A DNA stretch of 64,000 nucleotides from Herpetosiphon geysericola (GTDB lineage: Bacteria > Chloroflexota > Chloroflexia > Chloroflexales > Herpetosiphonaceae), in NCBI RefSeq assembly GCF_001306135.1, contig NZ_LGKP01000003.1:1-64000 (forward strand), written 5' to 3'. A program made the translations under genes and the position numbers. A model generated the notes under the pieces. The model had not been told where the DNA came from and ran no database searches. It saw nothing but the letters and a program-made list of their open reading frames with translations. Shown here in pieces: positions 34,442 to 41,830 of this stretch. Each line of letters starts with the position of its first letter. The stretch's first letter is position 1.

Positions 34442-35056
34442 TTATTGGCGAACGCCTGCGTTGTTGATCTCGTTGGGATCAAGCTTGACCGTGCGTTGAC
34501 CAGTCATTGGGTCGAAATTGGCTTGGCTGCTTGGCGCAGGATTCGCATTCACGCGCTGGCCAGTCATTGGATCAAAGGGTGCTTGGCTGGTTGGCGGTGT
34601 GTTGTTAACCGCTGGCTCAAAACCGGTATTGATGACGCTTGGTGTGCTTGGTTTGCGGCGCACCTTGCTACGAACGCTATTCCACCAAGCACGATAGGTT
34701 GCGCTAGTATCGGTTTTGCCAAAGGCCAACGGAGCTGCCAGCGCCAAACAGATCACTGCTGGAATGTAGAACAGAACCCGCAAAAAGGTTTCGCCAAACA
34801 GCGTTTGTCCCGCACCAAAGAGAATCAGCGAAATGCCGATGAGCACGTTGAGCGAACTAAGTCCCAAATTACGGGTGCGTACAAGGCTCATCAACTCGGT
34901 GCGATTGCCAAACAGTAATAAACTACCAGTAACCAGTGGAACCAAAGCTCCCACTACATTAGCAGCAATATTGGCAATCATAATCAGTAAGATAATCGCA
35001 ACTACAACAACGACCACCGTTCCAATCGTCATCATAGTATCACGTTGATTTTTCAT
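34442..35056 (-). CDS. Membrane protein with C-terminal FDPMTGQR repeats
   Basis: A 204-residue protein. Four hydrophobic helices fill residues about 9-110. A basic stretch (KVRRKPST) follows, then a disordered Pro/Asn-rich tail holding two copies of FDPMTGQR about 21 residues apart. The same motif occurs in several Chloroflexota membrane proteins as far as I recall, with no function known to me. The start has AGGAGG-type sequence (AGGAGGTTCTG) before the ATG. No operon partners are evident. Confidence 0.65.
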   Translation of the reverse strand: MKNQRDTMMTIGTVVVVVVAIILLIMIANIAANVVGALVPLVTGSLLLFGNRTELMSLVRTRNLGLSSLNVLIGISLILFGAGQTLFGETFLRVLFYIPAVICLALAAPLAFGKTDTSATYRAWWNSVRSKVRRKPSTPSVINTGFEPAVNNTPPTSQAPFDPMTGQRVNANPAPSSQANFDPMTGQRTVKLDPNEINNAGVRQ

Positions 35057-35131
35057 CAGAACCTCCTAGAACGGGTAAACTCCCGTTTGGTTTGCTGTTG
35101 ATGATACGCCAGCAGGCTCTGAATTGTTGCG

Positions 35132-35767
35132 TTAACGTTTCGCTAGCGCCAAGCGTACTCCAAAGCCAAATAAAATCAGCCCTGTACTGCCTTCGATCCA
35201 AGCCCGTACCCGTGGCTTGAGCATCCAACTGCGCATTTTATCCAAACTTAAGGTAATCAAGCCCAACCAAATAATTCCAAGCACAAAGTGAATCGAGGTC
35301 AATAGCAATGATCGCAACAGCACTGGATCGCTTGGGCGAATAAATTGGGGCAAGAACGCGAGATAAAACAAGGCAACTTTGGGGTTCAAGACGTTGGTGA
35401 TCAACCCTTCGCGGTAGGCCTGCCATGGGTTGGCGCTTGGTTCGCTCGTGGTTGCTAGCTCGTTGCTTACTTGGGTTTGCTTGAAAGCGCTGCGCAGCGA
35501 TTGCAGGCCAAGATAGCATAAATACAGCGCCCCAGCCCATTTCACCACACTAAATGCCATAGCCGAACGGGTAAGAATCAGCGACAAGCCAAGCCCTGAG
35601 AGCAGCGCGTGAAAGAATAAACCTGAGCTAACGCCGAGGGTCGCCAGCAGGCCAGCTTTGCGTCCTCGCGCCAAAACATTGCGCATCACGAGCATTGTAT
35701 CCGCGCCTGGGGTAATGGTGAGTAGAGCAACGGCGAGGGTATAGCCAATTAACTGAGCATCAAACAT
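35132..35767 (-). CDS. LysE/RhtB family amino-acid exporter
   Basis: A 211-residue protein with six predicted membrane helices. The N-terminal signature ITPGADTMLVMRNVLARGRKAG corresponds to the family motif TPGP-(5 residues)-G-x-RxG, and LGLSLIL and LNPKVALFYLAFLPQF are the usual second and third conserved regions. These transporters export amino acids such as lysine, threonine or homoserine lactones. The substrate is not determinable. It is monocistronic. Confidence 0.9.
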   Translation of the reverse strand: MFDAQLIGYTLAVALLTITPGADTMLVMRNVLARGRKAGLLATLGVSSGLFFHALLSGLGLSLILTRSAMAFSVVKWAGALYLCYLGLQSLRSAFKQTQVSNELATTSEPSANPWQAYREGLITNVLNPKVALFYLAFLPQFIRPSDPVLLRSLLLTSIHFVLGIIWLGLITLSLDKMRSWMLKPRVRAWIEGSTGLILFGFGVRLALAKR

Positions 35768-35788
35768 AGCCTACTCCGGCTACAATCA

Positions 35789-35817
35789 AGCCCCGCTCAA
35801 TCAACAAGAGCGGGGCT
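35789..35817 (-). terminator. Hairpin terminator after gatC
   Basis: AGCCCCGCTC pairs with GAGCGGGGCT across a 9-base loop, 10 bases beyond the gatC stop. The minus strand continues TGATTG, so the U-tract is weak, but the stem is strong. Confidence 0.65.
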
Positions 35818-35827
35818 GATAGTGGGT

Positions 35828-36118
35828 TTATTCTTCGAAAACGGCTTTGACCCGAAAATAATCGCCTTGGCGGTCGGGAGCGCTGGCCAGCGCTGCATCA
35901 ACTGGCAAACTCGACGTTACCGCATCGACCCGTGTGACATTGGTTAAATCGGTCACTTGGGCGGTAATCGGCACATCAGTCACATCAATTTCTTGCAACA
36001 ACTCAATATGGTCGAGAATCGAGGAAAGCTGCAAACGCATGCGCTCCATCTCATCATCGGCCAATTTTAAACGAGCAAGGTGTGCGACTTGGCGCACTTG
36101 TTCAGGGGTTAACGACAT
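35828..36118 (-). CDS. gatC: Asp-tRNA(Asn)/Glu-tRNA(Gln) amidotransferase subunit C
   Basis: A 96-residue protein. MSLTPEQVRQVAHLARLKL is the conserved GatC N-terminal helix, and LQEIDVTDVP corresponds to the loop that wraps GatA. ATG at 36118 has GAGG five bases upstream; a longer frame to 36364 lacks a ribosome binding site and overlaps another small gene. GatC stabilises the GatCAB complex that amidates mischarged tRNAs. gatA and gatB are not adjacent, which is common outside Firmicutes. Confidence 0.93.
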   Translation of the reverse strand: MSLTPEQVRQVAHLARLKLADDEMERMRLQLSSILDHIELLQEIDVTDVPITAQVTDLTNVTRVDAVTSSLPVDAALASAPDRQGDYFRVKAVFEE

Positions 36119-36135
36119 AACATCCTCACAATTAA

Positions 36136-36315
36136 CTACGAGCGCGAACGGTAGCCCATTATCGCCCCGCCTATGACCGAAAGCAGCAGCACAACAATTA
36201 ATACTGGTTGATCGATGTTGAGCACCCAACCAACCATACTGGCCATCATACCGCTGAAAATTCCACTGCCGATTGCATAGCCAAGCCGATTTGGCTGCGA
36301 TTTTGGGTTTGCCAT
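36136..36315 (-). CDS. Small membrane protein (59 residues)
   Basis: An open frame below the usual length cut-off, ATG at 36315 with GAGG seven bases upstream, stop TAG at 36136. The product starts MANPKSQPNRLGYAIGSGIF, then has two hydrophobic helices (residues about 13-32 and 36-54) with short polar ends. It ends 17 bases before the gatC start in the same direction, so it likely shares its transcript. A Gly-rich helical hairpin with an Arg/Ser tail is seen; no family is recognised. Confidence 0.6.
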   Translation of the reverse strand: MANPKSQPNRLGYAIGSGIFSGMMASMVGWVLNIDQPVLIVVLLLSVIGGAIMGYRSRS

Positions 36316-36410
36316 TGCTGCCTCGATTGTACCAGATTTCGTTCTGGGAACTTTTATGAATCACCTGGCGTTAGTCTAGCATAAACAAATCAGTTGAAAG
36401 GAATCTTCTA

Positions 36411-37217
36411 GTGCTTCGACGAATTACGGCAATTGCTGCCCTTTTGATTTTGACTGCCTGTGGTGGCCAAACCACTCCAACCACTGTTCCCACTACTGCT
36501 GGCGGGAATCAAACGATCGCTACGGCAACGCCTGCGGTTACTGGTGGCTATGCTTACGATACTAGTGCCGCTGTAACAATCTTGGAATTGCGCAATGAGG
36601 GTGGCTTTGTTACCCCACTATACAATAAATTGTTGGCAGTGCCTCAAGTACGTTTATATGGCAATGGCGAGTTGATTTATCAATATAATGATGAAAATGG
36701 TAAATTATTCTGGCAAAAAACTACATTAAATGAGACCCAAATTAAGCAATTGCTGAGCGATGTGCTTGGGGCTGAAAAAGAGTTTTGTCTCGATACGCCA
36801 CTGGGCGATCCAGAACCAATGATCTCAGATGTTAACGTAACTACCTTGACCGTGAATTTGGCTGATGGTTCGTGCAGCGCCCAAGCCTATGCTGCTTTTT
36901 CAGAGCAACGCTCAGGCTTGAATGCAGACGGCCAACGCCGCTTCGTTCAATTCCGCAAAGCTTTGGCAGCAGTTGAAGCCTTGGTGAAAGTCAAAACCGA
37001 GCAATATCAAGCTCAAGGTGTGACGATTTACTTGGAGCCAGCAGCAGCCGAAGAACTGGCAACCGCCGCCGAATGGACGTTCAAGGCCGAGTTGCGCGAA
37101 GGCAATGTTGTGACCGATAGCGAAGCCGCAGCGATTCTTGAATTTGCTGGCCAACCAACCTTGGTTAAATCTGGCGATAAAGCCTTCCGCGTTTTGGCAG
37201 TGCCGATTTTGCCATAA
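36411..37217 (+). CDS. Predicted lipoprotein
   Basis: A 268-residue precursor. The N-terminus MLRRITAIAALLILTACGG is a lipoprotein signal with lipobox LTAC, Cys at residue 17. A Thr-rich linker (residues 18-45) precedes a globular part of about 220 residues with no recognised motif; three Cys occur around residues 126-157. Start is GTG with AAAGGA eight bases upstream. It should be anchored on the outer face of the membrane. Function is unknown; it stands alone with its own terminator. Confidence 0.75.
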   Translation: MLRRITAIAALLILTACGGQTTPTTVPTTAGGNQTIATATPAVTGGYAYDTSAAVTILELRNEGGFVTPLYNKLLAVPQVRLYGNGELIYQYNDENGKLFWQKTTLNETQIKQLLSDVLGAEKEFCLDTPLGDPEPMISDVNVTTLTVNLADGSCSAQAYAAFSEQRSGLNADGQRRFVQFRKALAAVEALVKVKTEQYQAQGVTIYLEPAAAEELATAAEWTFKAELREGNVVTDSEAAAILEFAGQPTLVKSGDKAFRVLAVPILP

Positions 37218-37244
37218 TTTCGCTTTGATCAGTTTATAAAGAAA

Positions 37245-37277
37245 GCCCTTGCCCATTTTATTGGGCAAGGGTTTTTG
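37245..37277. terminator. Bidirectional terminator
   Basis: CCCTTGCCCA pairs with TGGGCAAGGG across a short T/A loop, followed by TTTTTG on the plus strand and by GCTTTCTTT on the minus strand. It serves the lipoprotein gene and the convergent zinc-ribbon gene. Confidence 0.85.
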
Positions 37278-37300
37278 ATTGTAATCCCGTATAGGCTGAA

Positions 37301-37621
37301 TTACTTAATGGCGTTGATCAGCACCATCAGAATGATAAAGCCAGCTAAAGCTGCTAAACCAAATTGATGGGTGATGTTGGCATAGCGGCCTTGGCGAATT
37401 TCAAGCGGCAGCGCTTCTTTCGGCACAACTTGGCGCCGCAAGCAGTTGGGGCAGGTTTCAACATACTGATGGCTAGTAATCAGGCCAAAAATAAAATATA
37501 AATGAATATAGCTATAGATAAAATGCACATTAAATGGGACATTCATTTGACAGCCAGGGCAACTATGCCAAAAGGTTTTTAATGTGTCCACGACGTTACT
37601 GCGTTTGCCAAAAAAGATCAT
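37301..37621 (-). CDS. Small zinc-ribbon membrane protein
   Basis: A 106-residue protein with CPGC at about residues 21-24 and CPNC at about 57-60, a probable zinc ribbon split by a hydrophobic stretch (FIYSYIHLYFIFGLI). A second hydrophobic helix lies near the C-terminus (residues about 86-105). The arrangement places the metal site at the membrane surface. A GAGG lies 11 bases before the ATG. The methyltransferase gene lies 18 bases upstream in the same direction. No function known. Confidence 0.6.
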   Translation of the reverse strand: MIFFGKRSNVVDTLKTFWHSCPGCQMNVPFNVHFIYSYIHLYFIFGLITSHQYVETCPNCLRRQVVPKEALPLEIRQGRYANITHQFGLAALAGFIILMVLINAIK

Positions 37622-37639
37622 ACCAAGATTATCCTCTCT

Positions 37640-38317
37640 CTATTCGTTGTTAATTGGTTCGCCAGTGGTGCGATCAAGGCGGGGACGTAAGAAGTTGTAA
37701 ACAGCGCCCCGTCGATTGGCGCTTAGTTTGCTCCACGTCAAGCTAATAATTTCGTGCAAATGCTCAGGGTTGAGTTTATTGATCATGCCGCTGCGAACGA
37801 GCAAGCGCTGTAAACCGCCGCGTGGCTCTAGCCCAATATCAACCGTAGCGGTGCCAGCGATGGAGCAGCCATCTTCGGCAACTCGCAATAATTCGTCAAT
37901 TAATGTTTCTGCATGCGGCACAACCTGCAAGCCATTTAATGTCACAATTTGGCTAAATTGGTCGGCACGAAAGGGCAGCGCTGTCATATCGGCACAAATC
38001 AAATGCACATTGATAATGCCTTTTTTTGCTAACTCAGCTTGGGCTGCTTTGAGCATTGGTATAGCCAAATCGATGCCAACCACTTGTAAATTGGGCCGTT
38101 GCGCATACAGATCGAGGGTTAATCGGCCAGTGCCGATCGGCGCTTCGATTGCCCAACCATCGTGTTGCAAGGCTTTTGCCACCAGCGCTGTTTGTTCAGT
38201 GCCAGCCATTCCCAGCCAACGAAAAACCCCATGATGCACCAGCAAATCATAGGCACGGGGAAATCTATAGGGCAACTGCTGAATCAAAGGACGCAGGCCA
38301 GCTAAAAAGCGCTTCAC
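37640..38317 (-). CDS. Class I SAM-dependent methyltransferase
   Basis: About 225 residues using GTG at 38317 (GGAG nine bases upstream); ATG at 38326 and TTG at 38332 are alternatives without room for a Shine-Dalgarno. Motif I is degenerate (EAPIGTGRLTLDL, where E-x-G-x-G-x-G is usual). Motif II GIDLAIPMLKAAQ, the ADMTALPF loop and the region VTLNGLQVV support a Methyltransf_11/25-type fold. The substrate is unknown; relatives modify lipids, quinones or small metabolites. It is probably cotranscribed with the zinc-ribbon membrane protein gene. Confidence 0.8.
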   Translation of the reverse strand: MKRFLAGLRPLIQQLPYRFPRAYDLLVHHGVFRWLGMAGTEQTALVAKALQHDGWAIEAPIGTGRLTLDLYAQRPNLQVVGIDLAIPMLKAAQAELAKKGIINVHLICADMTALPFRADQFSQIVTLNGLQVVPHAETLIDELLRVAEDGCSIAGTATVDIGLEPRGGLQRLLVRSGMINKLNPEHLHEIISLTWSKLSANRRGAVYNFLRPRLDRTTGEPINNE

Positions 38318-38367
38318 AACGATCATCTCCAATTTAAAAGACCTGCTGTATTATAGCCAAATCTGAA

Positions 38368-38664
38368 TTATTTGCGACTAAACAACCCATCAAACCAGCC
38401 ACGAATTGTTAAGAGCCAATTGCGAATGCTCAATGCCAAGCCCAACGCCGCCGCGCCAAACGCCACTAAGCCTAGCCAACGAATTTGCCAGATGGCGCTG
38501 CCAACTAACGCTAGCACGGTAATTACAACACACATATCAATGAACCAACGCTGCCGTTGTGAGTTTTGATACTTGCTGCGCTGGCTGATGCGCTGCCAAA
38601 GCCAAGCGCCCAAGGTTATGAGCGCAATCCATTCCCAAACCGATAACCGCATAAGCCACCGCAT
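38368..38664 (-). CDS. Small integral membrane protein
   Basis: A 98-residue protein with three hydrophobic helices (residues about 8-25, 43-60 and 62-83) and basic loops (RISQRSKYQNSQRQR), positive-inside. CAGGAG lies five bases before the ATG. Trp-rich. No family recognised; its neighbours face the same way but are separated by more than 35 bases. Confidence 0.55.
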   Translation of the reverse strand: MRWLMRLSVWEWIALITLGAWLWQRISQRSKYQNSQRQRWFIDMCVVITVLALVGSAIWQIRWLGLVAFGAAALGLALSIRNWLLTIRGWFDGLFSRK

Positions 38665-38707
38665 AAACGCTCCTGACGCTCAATAACGCTGGCTTATTAT
38701 GACACGT

Positions 38708-39583
38708 TTAGGCGGTTTTTTCGATCCAGGCAACAACTTCACGGTTGACATAAGCTTCTTGTTCTGCATACGGTAAATGCCCAACCTTGGGAATTGCCAA
38801 GAGATCGGCGTGGGGAAGTGTCAATTTAAGCCATTGGGCCTGCTTAAATGGCACGATCGGATCGTGTTGGCCATGCACAATTAAGGTCGGTATGGTGGTT
38901 GGTTTGGCCAGAATCAAGGGCCGCAAATCTGCATGCTTGAGTACAGTTGTGATGCCAGCTATGCCTGCAATCGGCGTTTGTTGCATTTGCCCATAGCCAT
39001 CACGAATCGTTTTAACCACTTTGGGGTTACTATAAAAGCCTTGACGATCTTTGATGAAGGCAACCAGCGATTTGGAAAAGGCCCAATGGCTATAGCGACC
39101 CAAACCAAGCGAGCTATGAATAAGCGCTTTGAGCAAGCTCGGTTGGCCAACAAAACGCTGCCATAAACTTACAATTCCACTGAGTTCCGACCAAACTACT
39201 GGCGAGATGACGATCAGGCGTTTGACCAGTTCTGGTGCTTGGTGAGCAATGCCCAAGGCAATCAAGCCGCCTGTGGAGTGGCCGATAATCGTAGCTGGCT
39301 GACCGTTGCTAATTCTTTTGAGGCTGGCGATTCCAGTTTCAATTAAATGCTCTTGGGTCCAGCGGCTCCATTGTTTATTCGGTTGATTGGGCACTGCACC
39401 ATGGCCGGGCAAGCCAACCAGCTGCACTTCACCATGCGGCCATAACGCATCCCACAGCCAAAAACGGTTTACAGCGGTAATGCCATGCCATGCGATAAAT
39501 TGTTCAGCGCCAGTGCTGCGTTGTAAAACCCGAATCGCCTCTTCGCCAACCGTGCCCTGAACGCTGATTGTATATTCATCCAT
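38708..39583 (-). CDS. Alpha/beta hydrolase
   Basis: A 291-residue hydrolase. The nucleophile elbow is GHSTGG (Ser about residue 102), the Asp lies in VHGQHDPIVPF, and the His in VGHLPYAEQ near the C-terminus. It starts with a beta-rich segment before the cap. Substrate is unknown; esterase, lipase or lactonase activity fits. CGAGGAG is placed properly before the ATG. The gene is divergent from a TetR-type regulator with two palindromes in the shared 127-base spacer, so it is probably the repressed target. Confidence 0.85.
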   Translation of the reverse strand: MDEYTISVQGTVGEEAIRVLQRSTGAEQFIAWHGITAVNRFWLWDALWPHGEVQLVGLPGHGAVPNQPNKQWSRWTQEHLIETGIASLKRISNGQPATIIGHSTGGLIALGIAHQAPELVKRLIVISPVVWSELSGIVSLWQRFVGQPSLLKALIHSSLGLGRYSHWAFSKSLVAFIKDRQGFYSNPKVVKTIRDGYGQMQQTPIAGIAGITTVLKHADLRPLILAKPTTIPTLIVHGQHDPIVPFKQAQWLKLTLPHADLLAIPKVGHLPYAEQEAYVNREVVAWIEKTA

Positions 39584-39612
39584 GGTATGCTCCTCGTATG
39601 GCCATGAATTGT

Positions 39613-39630
39613 TTGCGTTTGTAAACGCAA
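39613..39630. promoter_or_regulatory. Palindrome 1 between hydrolase and TetR genes
   Basis: TTGCGTTT-GT-AAACGCAA, a perfect 8+2+8 inverted repeat 30 bases upstream of the hydrolase start. A candidate operator for a dimeric repressor. Confidence 0.5.
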
Positions 39631-39670
39631 CTTTCTTGCATTATGTGCTAACTATAGAATAATTTTTGGC

Positions 39671-39693
39671 TTAATGCAAGAAACTTGCATTAA
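39671..39693. promoter_or_regulatory. Palindrome 2 (probable TetR operator)
   Basis: TTAATGCAAG-AAA-CTTGCATTAA, a perfect 10+3+10 inverted repeat ending 17 bases before the regulator start. Part of it recurs as CTTGCATTA at 39635-39643. Its size and place fit autorepression by the TetR-type protein. Confidence 0.65.
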
Positions 39694-39710
39694 TGATAGA
39701 AGGATTATGC

Positions 39711-40337
39711 ATGACGAAACCAGAGCCAGCGGAACCAACAGAGCACGAACACGATACGGTGTATCAATCGTTGCTACATCGTCAACGTCCAGGTGGGCGC
39801 AGTGCCAAAGTCCATGCAGCAGTATTGCAAGCAACTGGTGAGTTGTTGCTTGAGCAGGGCTATGCCCAATTGCGCATCGGCGATGTGGCCCAACGCGCAG
39901 GCGTACATGAAACCTCGATCTATCGGCGTTGGAAAACCAAGGCTATGCTTGTGGCTGATACGGTCTTGGCATTGTTTGATCAGCATGTGCCAAATCCCGA
40001 CACTGGGGCGTTTCGCGATGATGTTTTGAGCTTTTTGCCGAGTTTAGTGCGTTATTTGCAATCGCCTGAGGGTGCTGCACTCAGTCGCGCGTGTGTTGAT
40101 GTTTCTAATCTGGCCGAGGCTGCTGAGGCGCGCCAAGCGGTTTGGGGAATTTGGGTGGCGCAATTTGCGGTTTTGGTGGAGCGGGCGATTGGGCGCGGCG
40201 AATTGCCAGCGGCGACGAATGCCCAAATTTTCCTAGAGATGTTGATTGGGCCGTTTTTCTTGCGTTTGTTGGTAACTGGCGAACCATTTCACGAGGATAT
40301 GGCGACCCATGTGATCGACCTGCTTTTACGCAATTAA
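39711..40337 (+). CDS. TetR family transcriptional regulator
   Basis: A 208-residue regulator; the ATG at 39711 has AAGGA six bases upstream. The DNA-binding part spans residues about 30-75: VLQATGELLLEQGYAQLRIGDVAQRAGV, then HETSIYRRWKTKAML as recognition helix. The C-terminal 120 residues are the ligand-binding helical domain of the TetR_C_11-like type, with two Cys-poor helices and a GRGEL loop. It is divergent from the hydrolase, likely controlling both through the palindromes between them. The inducer is unknown. Confidence 0.9.
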   Translation: MTKPEPAEPTEHEHDTVYQSLLHRQRPGGRSAKVHAAVLQATGELLLEQGYAQLRIGDVAQRAGVHETSIYRRWKTKAMLVADTVLALFDQHVPNPDTGAFRDDVLSFLPSLVRYLQSPEGAALSRACVDVSNLAEAAEARQAVWGIWVAQFAVLVERAIGRGELPAATNAQIFLEMLIGPFFLRLLVTGEPFHEDMATHVIDLLLRN

Positions 40338-40342
40338 ACAAA

Positions 40343-40374
40343 CAACGCAATCGTTCGAACGATTGCGTTGTTTT
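40343..40374. terminator. Bidirectional terminator
   Basis: A 28-base perfect palindrome centred on TTCGAA (CAACGCAATCG and complement), with TTTT following on the plus strand and TTTGTTT on the minus strand. It serves the TetR gene and the convergent repeat-protein gene. Confidence 0.85.
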
Positions 40375-40387
40375 GGGTTAATCAAGC

Positions 40388-40816
40388 TTAGTGGTTTCGT
40401 TGTTTGTCTGCTTGCTCGCGAGCTTTTTGGGCTGCATTTTGGGCTGCTTCTGCCACATTGCGCGCTTTTTCTGCCGCAGCATCGGTTGGATTTGGATTTT
40501 CATCGCGATCACGGCCAACCAAGCCGCCAGCAAAATCTTTGGTGTATTCGGCAAAGCCACGATCGTGAGGGGTATCGGCTTCGCCTTCTTCGCGGCGTTC
40601 GTGAGCGCGATCATTGCCAAACATGTTGCTGACAAAATCTTTGGTGTATTCAACAATCCCACGGTCGCGTGGTTTGTTTGATTCATCCTCTACTTCAGCG
40701 TTTTGGGTTACTGGTGCGTTATTTGGCGTTTCATCGCGATCAAACAAATTTTGAATAAAATCTTTGGCTTTTTCGCCAAAACCAGGTTCATCGTGATTTT
40801 TTTGTTCGTTGTTCAT
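40388..40816 (-). CDS. Hydrophilic three-repeat stress-like protein
   Basis: A 142-residue, highly charged, probably disordered protein from the ATG at 40816 (GGAGG upstream). Three imperfect repeats are visible: FGEKAKDFIQNLFDRDE, VEYTKDFVSNMFGNDR and AEYTKDFAGGLVGRDR. A coiled C-terminus of Ala/Glu/Lys repeats (AAEKARNVAEAAQNAAQKA) resembles late-embryogenesis-abundant-like helices. This suggests a desiccation or general stress role, by resemblance only. The rhomboid gene follows upstream in the same direction 19 bases away. Confidence 0.6.
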   Translation of the reverse strand: MNNEQKNHDEPGFGEKAKDFIQNLFDRDETPNNAPVTQNAEVEDESNKPRDRGIVEYTKDFVSNMFGNDRAHERREEGEADTPHDRGFAEYTKDFAGGLVGRDRDENPNPTDAAAEKARNVAEAAQNAAQKAREQADKQRNH

Positions 40817-40835
40817 TATCAATTCCTCCAAATAA

Positions 40836-41525
40836 TTAGGCTTTCGGGCGTTGAGCCAATTGGGGCGCTGGTTGAATGCGGCTTAGCACAAAGCCAATCA
40901 CAACCCCAGCAATAAAGCCACCAGCATGGGCAGCATATGCAACGCCGCCGCTGGTTTGGCTAGTTGTTGTAATGGTGGCGAAAGTAGCAATGAATTGTTG
41001 CACTGCCCACAAGCCAATCATCATCCAAGCAGGAACCGTTTGCACGAAACGACCGAGCAAGACTTTAACCGAATTGCTGCGGAACATAACGATGTAGGCT
41101 CCAAGTATCCCCGAAATTGCGCCTGATGCCCCGACGCTGGGAATTCCAGCACTCGCTGAGTTGAGGTTAAGCAGAATGTGTGCCGCCGAAGCAATTAAGC
41201 CAGTTATCAAATAAAAAGCTAGATACTTGATATGGCCAAAGGCATCTTCGACGTTATCGCCAAAGACAAATAAAAACAGCATATTCCCAATTAAGTGGGC
41301 CCAACCACCATGCAAAAACATCGAAGTCAGTAAGGTGATCCAGCCATCGCCAGCGGCGATGCGTTCGGGTACTGCGCCCCATGTCATAATAAAATCTTGT
41401 AAGGCTTGGCTTTCGCTGCCTAACGAAAGTTCGTAGAAGAACACTAGCACGTTGAGCGCAATCAAGCCATAGGTTACATAACCGCGCCGTCGGACTTTGG
41501 AGTTATCATCGCCTAATGGAAACAT
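40836..41525 (-). CDS. Rhomboid family intramembrane serine protease
   Basis: A 229-residue protein with six membrane helices. The family features are present: HGGWAHLIGNMLFL (the His-Asn region of helix 2), the catalytic Ser in GASGAISGILGAY, and the catalytic His in YAAHAGGFIAGVVIG. It cleaves membrane helices within the bilayer; substrates are unknown. AAGGAG lies before the ATG. It is probably cotranscribed with the two small genes on either side. Confidence 0.93.
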   Translation of the reverse strand: MFPLGDDNSKVRRRGYVTYGLIALNVLVFFYELSLGSESQALQDFIMTWGAVPERIAAGDGWITLLTSMFLHGGWAHLIGNMLFLFVFGDNVEDAFGHIKYLAFYLITGLIASAAHILLNLNSASAGIPSVGASGAISGILGAYIVMFRSNSVKVLLGRFVQTVPAWMMIGLWAVQQFIATFATITTTSQTSGGVAYAAHAGGFIAGVVIGFVLSRIQPAPQLAQRPKA

Positions 41526-41536
41526 GCTGCTGCTCC

Positions 41537-41788
41537 TTATAAGACGCTGTGCTTTTCAGCACCATTTTGCCAATACTCTTGCTTATCGAGCGCGGCAGCA
41601 CCATGCTCATCGTGTTCAATTGTGCTCGGTGTGGTTGGTAGGGTTTGATCAAACAAGCCCAAAATGCGTTTTTTCAGCAGTTGGCGGCTTTCAACCCCGG
41701 TTTGAGGTGCTGTTAGGGCAGCAGTTGCTAACCCCAACAGAAAATATTTACCTGCCATCCACATGGTTTTGAAGAAATGTCCAAACAT
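41537..41788 (-). CDS. Small protein of unknown function beside the rhomboid gene
   Basis: An 83-residue protein. The N-terminal 30 residues are hydrophobic (FFKTMWMAGKYFLLGLATAAL), perhaps a single membrane anchor. The rest is polar with a His/Glu/Asp segment (EHDEHG). GGAGG precedes the ATG. It lies 11 bases upstream of the rhomboid gene, in the same direction, and could be cotranscribed with it. A short membrane-anchored protein next to a rhomboid protease is a natural substrate candidate, but this is only inference. Confidence 0.55.
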   Translation of the reverse strand: MFGHFFKTMWMAGKYFLLGLATAALTAPQTGVESRQLLKKRILGLFDQTLPTTPSTIEHDEHGAAALDKQEYWQNGAEKHSVL

Positions 41789-41830
41789 TGCGTTTCCTCC
41801 ATTTTAGCGGTGCTTGAGATTCGTTGTATG

